Source of the DNA: Pachypanchax playfairii
Lineage: Eukaryota > Chordata > Actinopteri > Cyprinodontiformes > Aplocheilidae
NCBI GenBank assembly: GCA_006937955.1
Contig: SSNP01000051.1
Coordinates: 529,740 to 593,739 of the forward strand
Length of the DNA: 64,000 bases
Reading direction: 5' to 3'
Below the pieces are notes generated by a model that ran no database searches, had not been told where the DNA came from, and was given only the letters and a program-made list of their open reading frames with translations. The translations under genes and the position numbers were made by a program. Numbering within the stretch: position 1 is the stretch's first letter; each line of letters begins with the position of its first letter. Shown here one piece after another: positions 1 to 8,057 of this stretch.

Positions 1-79
1 CAGTTGGGCAGCTGCTGGATGAAGGCGTCTACGATCAGCTTCAAGTGTGACCCTGTGTTGGCCTCCTCGTCCTCTTGTT
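1..79 (-). CDS. upf2: UPF2 coding exon 6, cut by the window edge
   Basis: The acceptor ttgttcag lies at 80-81. The exon encodes QEDEEANTGSHLKLIVDAF and IQQLPN, the start of MIF4G-2, and runs off the window, so its donor is not visible. Confidence 0.93.
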
Positions 80-3000
80 CTGAACAAACACAAACAAGCT
101 GAATAAACGACTCTAACCTTAAGTAAAGGAGGCTGTTTGGCTCTTTTATTTAAGTTATTTTAACAAGAAATAAACGTTTTATGACACAAATTTCCAGAAG
201 TTGATGAGAAAATAAACTAGATAAACTGCAGGATGCTTCAGGTAGGAAGAAGCTTTTAAAAAAAGACTTGAATAATGTTGAAGATTTAGAGGTCATCTCT
301 TCATATAACAATACCAGAACACTCCAAATTTAGAATTTTATATCATTGAAAATAAAACAAGATTTGCAGGTTATTTTCACAGTTAGTTGACTATGTGACA
401 ATCTCATAATTTCTATAATAAATATTTTATCACTTAAAGGTGCAACTTATCAACCTGCTTATTAAATAAACTAGTTTTAATACTTTCAGTCAGTTAGTTT
501 CAGTCTGTGGTTTCAGATGGAACATCCTGCTGACAGGGAACGTTCCTCATGTTCCTTCTGCTACATGTTGATGAACATCATGAATAAATCTGACCTCCTG
601 GAGTCAGACCGAGCAGATCACCTGCAGATAACAGGTTTTATATCCCCTCAGTGGTTTCGTAGGTTTTTTTGTGACTGAGCTTTGCTTGTGAGATCTTTAT
701 TGAGTCATCTTGTGTTGTTATCTGGTCGTCATGGTAACTGTTACAACTTCTCAGTGGTTGTAGGTGACAGAACCAATGAGAGGTGAGTTTAAATTGATGT
801 GAGATTTAGCAGACAGTCTCCTCCAACTTTCTACCCAGAGATACAGATTCTAAGAGAATGTGATTAAATTCATTCTTTATTCTTCATTATTTTTCATTAA
901 TAACCCACACGAGTGGTACTGTGTTTAAAATTAAAATCAATTTATATGAAAAAAAAAAACAACTATATCCAAATATAAGGTTCTAAAACATATTCCAAGT
1001 GAACATCCTTTTTGCCCACAGGTACTCAGGGTGATTCATGGACAATTTTCTTTCACTGAATAGCAGGAAAATGTATCAGAGATCTTATTGTGATACAAAG
1101 ATGTGATACCCTGTTCATCCATCAGCTTTTTAGCCAGCTCTTCATTCTCCACTTCATCTGCTCCCTCCAGTTCCAGAGGCTCGTCTGTGATGTCGAGAGC
1201 TTCGAGTTCCAGCTCCAGTTCCTCTGTGGTGCTTGCCACATCTTTTCCCTCTCTGGCATCTGACAACAACACAAGTTAAAATAAAATGTTGCTTCTTACT
1301 ATATCTTTATTTGCCTTTAGTTCCTTAAGTTTTACCTTTAGCATCATCCTTGTCTTTACTCAGGCTGCTCTTTTCATTGTCCTTGAAGAGGATGGCAGGA
1401 ACGAAGGCCTTAAGGTCGACCATGTTCTCATAGAAGTTTCGAGCATCTTCATCCTCCCAGATTCCCCCCTCGAGTTCGTACTCTCCAGGTTTACCAGGAG
1501 TAAAGATATCAATGCCGGGACCGTGTTCTGAGAATAGAGAGAAAACAGCACGTTAAGAGGCGTTTAGTTTCACATTAAATGACTGTTTGAACCATCATCA
1601 CACCTTCCTGTACAGTCTTATCCTGTGGCAGTTCTGGCATGTTTTCATCCAACAGGTCAGCCAGCGTTTGAGTGTTGGCCAGCAGCTTCTGGTACGAAGT
1701 AGCAAACTCTTCATACTGTTTGTGTCTGTCCTCACTCAGCTCCCCTTTGGAATGTAAAATACGACTGAAAAAGAAAAGATTTCAGCTAAATGTCAGACTA
1801 AACGACATAAATGACCAAGAAGCTCTGTGAAAAACAAATTGCCAAATCACCGGTTCTGTCTCTCGATGTTCTGCAGCTCCCGGTGGTCCTTCTTCAGGTG
1901 CTTGGTGAGGGATGTGAAGTATTCCCTCAGGAGGTTCTGGAATGGCTGCTGTTTCTCTGCACTAATTATTTCACTTGGAGGGAAGGTCAAGCTGAACTTC
2001 TCTGCTGCCAGCTTCACCTTTCGGGGCACCAGACCGGCGATGTCATCACCACAGTGTTTACAGAAGCTGATCACCACTGACACGTGTGTGTGTGTCTCCC
2101 GGTCTGTTCCAATTATGTTCTTCAACTGCTCATAAATGAGCGAGAGGCCCTCTTTGTCAGTGAAGAGGCCAACAATCGTAAGCTCAGCAATAAAGCGCAG
2201 GTCTGTGCGCAGTTTGCTTACGTTGGGCGCTTTGTCTTCCTTCCTGGCCTCAAAGTGTTTCTTCCACGCCTGCAGCAGTAACGGAGCGAACTCAGAGTAG
2301 CGTTGGTGAAACAGGGAGCACAGATGAACCGCGCAGCCGACATCAGAAATCTTCAGCTTGGCCTCCACAACAGAGCTCACGGCCTCGCCGATGTACTTGC
2401 TGAGGTTCAGGGAGGCAAAATCGTTGGAGAGCGCGTCTCGTTGCTGTTCAGTCAGCGTTCGCAGCTTCTTCACAAAAGCAGTGTTCTTTTTAAGGCTGGA
2501 ATCAAGTCTGCTGAAGAAGGCGTCCTCAGGCCGGCCTTCATGAGCATTCTGGTTCTTGCTGCGAAGTTCCTTTCTGGATTGATGGCGCTCCCAGGCTTCC
2601 TGATGCAGCTGATGCCCCTCCTCCTTTTCTCTACAGAAGTGGATGGAAAATGAAAATGTATGAAAGCAAGCTGAATGTAAGACAAGACACAAACTGAATA
2701 GGACAGAGAAAATGGCTGAAAATATATTAGTGCTTTAAAGAGGCCATTTCATACACATTTCAGGACTTTGTGGTTATTTCTTAAGTATTAACCAGTAATA
2801 TGAATGGTAAATGTAAATGTCCTGTATTTGTATAGCGCTTTTCTAGTCATTCAGACCACTCAAAGCGCTTTCACACTACAAGGTTTTACATTCACCCATT
2901 CACACAACCCGATATGTAAACCGGGGGGAGAGGGTAGGGGCTAACACTCACACAACCCAATACGCAGATTGGGGGGCAACAAGGAGTTCAGTGTCTTGCC

Positions 3001-3958
3001 CAAGGACACTTCGACATGTGGCGGTGGAAGCCGGGATCGATCCACCAACCTTCAAATTGGAGGACGACCGCTCTAACCACTGAGCCACAGCTAAAAAATC
3101 ATCAGGAAACACTGATTAACAGACCTTTCAATCTGTCTGCACTAAAATTCGGGGGGTTCTGGCTCGTTTCGTCAGGCTTTGGCAGCAGCTCGTTCTTATT
3201 CATTGTTCGAATTTGCTGGACTCTGATTAGCTAACAAACTAGCCTATTAGAGCAAGGTATACTGTTTCCTGCCCCGCAACACCAGACATTCTCTCTTCCT
3301 GTTTGCTACGTTATGCTACAGCTTTTAGCCAGCAGCATGCTAGGCGTGGTTTCAACTGTGGGAGCTGATGAATACTAACGAACAAAGGAGTTGTGACGAA
3401 ACAGATACAGGCCGTTCGAACTCGGGAGAACTGGTGTTTTATCACCACCTGCGTAGTTTGAGAGATTAAAACTGAAAGAGAAGTTGTTGACCTGTTTTCA
3501 CACCCACTATGAAGGTAAGAACACCTGTGGAGCTAAAATATTCAACAGAAACCTCAGAAAAACTGTGTTTAATGGAAGGACCTCTTTAACGCTGTCTGAA
3601 GGAGAAACACGCTAAGATTCAAATACAAAGCTCTGCTTCTGGCTTACCAGACTCTAACACACACAGCTCCTACCTACCTTCACTCCTTCATCCAAACCTA
3701 CATTCCCACGCGTCAGCTACGCTCAGCCGCTGAAAGACGCCTAGCGCTTCCACCACAACGTGGCATGAGATCATGTTCCAAACTCTTCTCCTCTGTTGTC
3801 CCCCGATGGTGGAATGACCTACCAAACTCGGTCCGATCCTCAGAGTCTGCAGCTACTTTTAAGAGAAGACTTAAGACTCACCTCTTTAAAGAACACTTTC
3901 AGTCTTAATGTAGGAGTGATTTATGATTTATGATATCGATTTGAGAATTTATCTCTCA

Positions 3959-3990
<32 letters not shown>

Positions 3991-4000
3991 NNNNNNNNNN

Positions 4001-4039
<39 letters not shown>

Positions 4040-4846
4040 GTACAGTGTACTGATACACTTGATGTATCAGCGTCGGAATTAAACTGGACTCCAAACTGTC
4101 CGCCTCCTTATATTTTTTTCCTTCTCTTTGAATTCTTGCTTGTATGTTCTCTCAATGTAAGTCGCTTTGGATAAAAGCGTCTGCTAAATGACAGTAGTAG
4201 TAGTAGTAGTAGTAGATTCTGAGTTCAAAAAACCAAAGAGTTTATCTTGGTGAACTTGATGTTTACTGTACTTTCCTGTTTACAGCTAAACCCTTGTTTC
4301 TGAAGAGACATTTTTCATTTGAATAACAGAAACATTTTGAAGCAGTTATGAACTTCTTTGACTCTCTCATCTAAAAATGTTTAAATCGTAACTTTGAGCT
4401 TTAAATCCATATAATTTTAAAGAAAAAGAAAAATTTTAGGAATATTTATTTTGTGTGACAAAGTTTACTGTTATTTACTTGAGAAGAGCAGCTTCTTCCT
4501 CACGCTGCCGTTTGGCCTCCTCCTCTTGTATCTTCCTCTCTTGCTCCTCCTGCTGCCTCTTCTCATCCTCCTCTTTCTTCTTCTGCTCCTCCTCTGCTTT
4601 CTGTTTATCCTCCTCTTTCTTCTTTTGCTCCTTTTCCTCCTTCTTCTTCTTCTCCTCCTCTAGACGCTTTCTCTTTTCCTCCTTGCCGCTGTCTTTTTTA
4701 ACGGTCATTTTGACATCGTCTTTCACTTTGTCTCGAGCCAACGCTGGCCTCCTGTCAGCATCTCTGTCCTTTTCCTTTTCTTTGTTACTGACGGGGCAGA
4801 CGTCTTTATCATCCATGTTTACAGAGTGCTTGTTTTCAGCAGGCAT
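1..4846 (-). CDS. upf2: UPF2, regulator of nonsense transcripts 2 (5' half, six coding exons, partial)
   Basis: UPF2 is the scaffold of nonsense-mediated mRNA decay: it bridges UPF3 on the exon-junction complex to the helicase UPF1 at stalled terminating ribosomes. Coding exons on the minus strand are 4846-4479, 2630-1851, 1764-1604, 1527-1336, 1259-1110 and 79-1 (open at the window edge). All internal junctions are GT-AG and keep frame, giving about 576 residues. Residues 1-122 are a Lys/Glu-rich charged helix with nuclear-localisation-like clusters. Residues 123-383 hold the first MIF4G repeat (LRTDLRFIAELTIVG, KHCGDDIAGLVPRK). The link carries GPGIDIFTPGKPGEYELEGG, and the last exon opens MIF4G-2 (HLKLIVDAFIQQLPN). 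Order and spacing match vertebrate UPF2. The remaining two-thirds lie beyond base 1. The start is MPAE, two bases after a splice acceptor, so the 5' leader is spliced. Confidence 0.97.
1110..1259 (-). CDS. upf2: UPF2 coding exon 5
   Basis: A 150-nt exon with acceptor tgtcag at 1260 and donor GTATCA at 1109. It encodes the acidic stretch TTEELELELEALDITDEPLE followed by ELAKKLMDEQ, which joins in frame (G+AA = Glu) to QEDEEANTGSH in the last exon seen. Confidence 0.93.
1336..1527 (-). CDS. upf2: UPF2 coding exon 4
   Basis: A 192-nt exon with acceptor ctcag at 1528 and donor GTAAAA at 1335. It encodes HGPGIDIFTPGKPGEYELEG, WEDEDARNFYENMVDLK and AFVPAILFKDNEKSS, the strongly conserved linker between MIF4G-1 and MIF4G-2. 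Overlapping open frames on either strand here are shadows. Confidence 0.95.
1604..1764 (-). CDS. upf2: UPF2 coding exon 3
   Basis: A 161-nt exon between a ttttcag acceptor and a GTGTGA donor. It encodes RILHSKGELSEDRHKQYEEF and then the conserved LADLLDENMPELPQDK. It has no Met-started open frame of its own; it was found by reading between the flanking exons, and both split codons close correctly (CG+T = Arg, G+AA = Glu). Confidence 0.95.
1851..2630 (-). CDS. upf2: UPF2 coding exon 2 (MIF4G-1)
   Basis: A 780-nt exon with acceptor tgtag at 2631-2632 and donor GTGATT at 1850. It encodes EKEEGHQLHQEAWERH through ELQNIERQNR, nearly the whole first MIF4G repeat, including the conserved SRLDSSLKKNTAFVKKL segment. 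The open frame continues upstream to an in-frame Met, but that stretch is intron. Confidence 0.96.
2739..3585 (+). mobile_element. TTAA-flanked non-autonomous transposon, copy A (with a SINE inside)
   Basis: Starts AGAGGCCATTTCATAC and ends GGAAGGACCTCT, flanked on both sides by TTAA (2735-2738 and 3586-3589). It contains the family's core landmarks: CAGGACTTTGTGGTTATTTC, a stretch resembling GGAAACACTGATTAACAG, AGCAGCATGCTAG and AACACCTGTGGAGC. A tRNA-derived SINE (2805-3090) interrupts it. It lies in UPF2 intron 1. No coding capacity was seen. Confidence 0.85.
2805..3090 (-). mobile_element. tRNA-derived SINE inserted in transposon copy A
   Basis: Read on the minus strand it has a tRNA-like head (box A around GTGGCTCAGTGGTTAGAGC, box B around the GATCGATCCCGGC stretch) and a tail ending in GAAAAGCGCTATACAAATAC. 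It is the same family as the plus-strand copy at 31.8 kb. The host element resumes at CTAAAAAATCATCAGG. About 11 host bases present in the other copies (ACATCTTATAT) are missing at the junction. Confidence 0.8.
3590..4205 (+). mobile_element. 5'-truncated non-LTR retrotransposon (ORF2 C-terminus and 3' tail)
   Basis: An open frame at 3615-3908 encodes the end of a LINE ORF2: YKALLLAYQTLTH, FSSVVPRWWNDLPNSVRSSE and FKRRLKTHLFKEHF before the stop. The 3' tail reads GTCGCTTTGGATAAAAGCG, then TCTGCTAAATGACAG and a (TAG)n end. This tail type is common in fish LINEs and in SINEs that parasitise them. It carries the poly-A and N gap at 3961-4034. Confidence 0.8.
3961..4034. repeat. Poly-A tract with a 10-base N gap
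   Basis: Thirty A residues, ten N (3991-4000), then over thirty A. The true length of the homopolymer is unknown. It sits inside the LINE 3' region, so it affects no gene. Confidence 0.95.
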
Positions 4847-4847
4847 A
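4479..4847 (-). CDS. upf2: UPF2 first coding exon
   Basis: The ATG is at 4846-4844, one base inside the exon; upstream on the gene strand the sequence reads ctgtcttcag, a clear 3' splice site. The exon ends at a GTAAAT donor (4478-4473). It encodes residues 1-122, dominated by KKEE/QKKKEE-type charged repeats, as in other vertebrate UPF2 N-termini. The last codon is split 2+1 with the next exon. Confidence 0.95.
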
Positions 4848-5039
4848 CTGAAGACAGACAAAAAGAAAAGGTTTTTATTAAACAAACTAATGGCTGTTCA
4901 GTGGGCATTCAGATTCTATAAAAAGTATTTTAACCACCAGTATGAACATATTTTAACTTCCCTTCTTAAGTGTGAAACATTTCTAAAGAATCAGAACTGA
5001 CTCTAAATAATTAAAATAACTTAGTTCTGATACAATCAT

Positions 5040-5645
5040 GAAAATGTACACCCTCTTCCAGTTTTAGGGTTTTACGTATTAGGACAAAATTTCAGACCTT
5101 TACCAGGTTTTTAAATTGTTCTAATCTAACCTGAAGTTTACACAAACAGGCACCTATTATTATTTGTAAACCTAGGTCCACATGATGATCCAACAGCTTG
5201 TAGAATCATCTTCAGCATCAATAACCCCTGGTATTATCTTCTGTACAAGCTTATTGGTATCTCGTGTGATTCTGGAGGAATTCTAACCATGTTGCTTCAG
5301 ATCATTTTGATTTGCATCTGTTCAGCTCTCTGAAAGTCCCTCCACAGTGTTACAATCAGGTTGAGGTCTGAACTTGCCTGATTTATGGGCTAAAAGAATT
5401 CCAGCTCATTCCTTCTCAGTATTATGATAACACCCACCTATATGCTCCAGACCAGGGAACTGTCACAACCAGGGCTCTAAATTAACACCGCCAAATGCAG
5501 GTTAAAATGATCACAACTCCTAGTTTTATAAAGGTGGTCACAATGATGATGATCGGTACATCAGATACATTTGATCAATGGTACTTTGCTGATACTTTCC
5601 TTCTTATATGAAATGGAAGCAGCTTGGACACACTTAGTCTTTTAT
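5040..5645. mobile_element. Degraded Tc1/mariner-like DNA element
   Basis: It resembles the widespread fish Tc1-like family: ATGTACACCCTCTTCCAG near one end, an interior like the reverse strand of its transposase region (CACAGTGTTACAATCAGG followed by TTGAGGTCTGAAC), then TATATGCTCCAGACCAGGGA, TAAAGGTGGTCACAATGATG and a terminal GGACACACTTAGTC. There is no open frame. A non-autonomous or decayed copy; family assignment is from recalled similarity. Confidence 0.55.
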
Positions 5646-5689
5646 ATCTAGTTTTTCCATATTGGTCCTGTTTGTTTCTTTAATAATTA

Positions 5690-6003
5690 TATTTTGGATA
5701 GTTTCCTGTTCTTAGCTTTATGGGAACAGTTTTGGGGTGGAATATGTCCACACATCCAGGTTCTTAAAAACAGTTTGGTGTGGAGGAACTTGACAGAACA
5801 TCTTTGGGAATTAATTAGAGCGGAAGTAGTCAGTCTACCTTGTTGTCCAACACCTGTCCTCATCAACCTAATAAAAGCACTACTGAAAGAATGTTCCAGA
5901 ACTTCTATAAACAACTTCCTGATCCCTGTAGAAATCTTTCTCAGAAATGATACAGATTTCTGGAGGTTTTTTAATAATGAAGTGATCAAACAATCAGACA
6001 CAA
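5690..6003 (+). mobile_element. Tc1-like transposase gene fragment
   Basis: The plus strand is open and resembles the decayed C-terminal part of a Tc1-type transposase: WRNLTEHLWELIRAEVV, then LINLIKALLKECSRT. The expected pattern is NLIEHLWDELERR followed by LLEEW. An upstream half is lacking. It is close to, but distinct from, the element at 5040-5645. Confidence 0.5.
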
Positions 6004-6145
6004 ATCACACAGAACGCTTTTGAAAATGCTGTAAATTCTCTGCGAGTTGCTCATCCTGGTCTGAACTTGACTGGCAAATGATAAACGTTTTTTAACGTCT
6101 GACTGGATTGAGCCTGTTAGCCTCCACCTTAGCTGTCGTGTTTAC

Positions 6146-6260
6146 CGTGGAAATATTAACTCTTTGATGTGTCGACGAAGAGTTTCACAAATACGCTTTC
6201 ATTTAATCGCGTTTCTGATCAGCTGTGTCGTTAATTTAGTTCGCAGATTCATTAAAAAAA
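6146..6260 (-). promoter_or_regulatory. Candidate UPF2 promoter and 5' untranslated exon
   Basis: The first UPF2 coding exon has a splice acceptor just before the ATG, so an untranslated exon must lie upstream. On the minus strand a donor TTTCCACG|GTAAAC sits at 6145, preceded by about 110 bases richer in CpG than the AT-rich surroundings. A second possible donor, TTGTAG|GTAAGA, is at 6433. Which one is used, or whether the true exon is elsewhere, cannot be decided by reading. Confidence 0.35.
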
Positions 6261-7265
6261 ACATAGTTAGAACTAGCATAAGCTAATGCACTTTGAAACC
6301 AACGTAAACAAATATTTAGTCCCCGTATAGTGTGCACAAGTCTGTAACGATGTAAATTTTGAATTATATAAAAGGTATAATGATAAATAATATATAAAAT
6401 TTAAATAAATAGCCATAGAAGGCAGAATCTTACCTACAAATAACATCAAAACAAACATCGGTGAATAATTTCCCTGAAAAAGCGAAGCAGGACCCTTTAG
6501 TCGCAAAGGTGCCTGACTAAAAATATGTTTAACGAAATAAAGAATCCCTATTGTTGAGTAAGTAAAAAATGTGTTACCTAAAGAAATGTTAGTATGTTAT
6601 GTTTTGGTTAAGCAAAAATAGCTGTAATTTAAATTGTGGCATTCAGACAGGCAATCATTAGGATCGCTTTTTATTTAAAAGTAGCGGGCGGATTTATGTA
6701 TTTATTTGTTTGTTTGTTTTCATACATAATACAATTAACTACATTTAAACAAAGACTTTTAATTATACCTAATGGTATCCAAGCCTAATATATCTGTTTG
6801 TTTTCTCGCATGTACTGAACTGCATTTGATCACTGACATATACTAGAAGGTAATTAAAATTTTTAAGTAAACTTAACAGTATTTTGTGTTTGTGCACTTT
6901 TACTGTAACTTACAACCTGCTAACATTCGTGTATCGAAGGATTTAGGTATCGAAGGGAGTACTGAAGATGGACTCTGACAATCTTCTCCACTGTTCTGAC
7001 TTAGTGCTGAAGGGTCTTGAAGCAGGATGTGGTGCTGCTACTGGTCAGGATGCTTTTCATGGTGCCTCTAGAGAAGGAGCAAGTGATGCCAGGGCTCTGG
7101 CTTGTCTCTGCTAGTGGAGACATGTCTATCTCATGGACCTACCTGGTAAAATAAATGAATGTATGTCCGACTGTTGTGCTTGTTAAAACAGTTTGTTTTT
7201 AATATTCCGCTTCGCTATACAAAGTAGATTGTTTAAAAGAAAATCAAAATAAGGACACTAAAATT
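6260..7265. other. Intergenic AT-rich stretch with a LINE-like tail
   Basis: This lies between the likely UPF2 promoter and the SLC35E3 3' end. No exon was recognised. At about 7130-7165 the sequence GGACCTACCTGGTAAAATAA resembles the polyadenylation tail of fish LINEs; the preceding 170 bases may belong to it. Confidence 0.4.
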
Positions 7266-7284
7266 GTTGATTTACTTCAGCATA

Positions 7285-7955
7285 TTTATTACAAATACTT
7301 ACATTTCCTATTACCACCCAATCAATCTCAGGGACTGATTGTCATTCTAAATGACTAGATCAGATCAGAGATCAGATCCTTCTGGAGGTATAAAACACAT
7401 CAGACATGTTTCTCATAAAGAAAAAAAATTAGTTTTTAAAAGCATATTTTGTGAAAAACGGACATTAACTGATAAAAAAAAGACAGCAACAGTGAATGAA
7501 ACTTCAAGCAGGCTCACAATGAAAGGCTGTGGACTCTAAACAATAATTTCTACAAAAAAAACAAAAAGATTAAAATAAAACTTTTGGGATTAAATGTTCA
7601 ACCCCAACAATAAAGCAGCCACCATTCTGTTTAAGATCAGATTTGTTTCGGTGCATTTTTAATAAAGCTGGAGTCTGAGAAGTTGTATTGAAGAATTCAG
7701 AAATTAGATATTTAAAGAAAGTTTAAATTATTCCAGTCCGGTCTCTACGATGAGTTTCGGTTTCCTTGAAGGAGATCAGTGTTTCTGAAGTATCATGAAA
7801 AGTGTGAAGAGCAAATCCATGAAAAATTATTCTTTCTATTAAAAGATTCTCATGATAAAATTAGTTCTTTAAAATATATAAAGAGGCCAGAATTTGGTCA
7901 CACGGTGTAAATGTAGAAGCAGAATCTGTGGAGTTGATTGACAGGTTTAGTCAGC
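7285..7955 (-). other. Probable SLC35E3 3' untranslated region
   Basis: Downstream of the stop there is no exon or recognised repeat. The first clear AATAAA on the minus strand is at 7290-7285, giving a leader-to-signal 3' UTR of roughly 670 nt. Inferred from the signal only. Confidence 0.45.
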
Positions 7956-8057
7956 CTATGGTCTTTGAGCAAGGCGACTCTTCCCCTCCTCCTGTTCAAC
8001 CAGCTTGAAGTGAGTGTATGACAAGATGCCTGCCAGAGTGCAGAGGATTCCTAATGC
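7956..8057 (-). CDS. slc35e3: SLC35E3 last coding exon
   Basis: Acceptor gcatcag at 8058. It encodes ALGILCTLAGILSYTHFKLV then EQEEGKSRLAQRP and a TAG stop at 7958-7956. Confidence 0.95.
   Translation of the reverse strand, partial: ALGILCTLAGILSYTHFKLVEQEEGKSRLAQRP

Noticed and set aside
2470..2692. Extra N-terminal residues before EKEEGHQ in the UPF2 MIF4G exon
   Set aside because: They precede the tgtag acceptor at 2631 and are intronic; joining to the 4479-4847 exon restores the expected protein.
4451..5000. Plus-strand open frames rich in Leu or Ser/Phe
   Set aside because: Antisense shadows of the Lys/Glu-rich UPF2 first coding exon.
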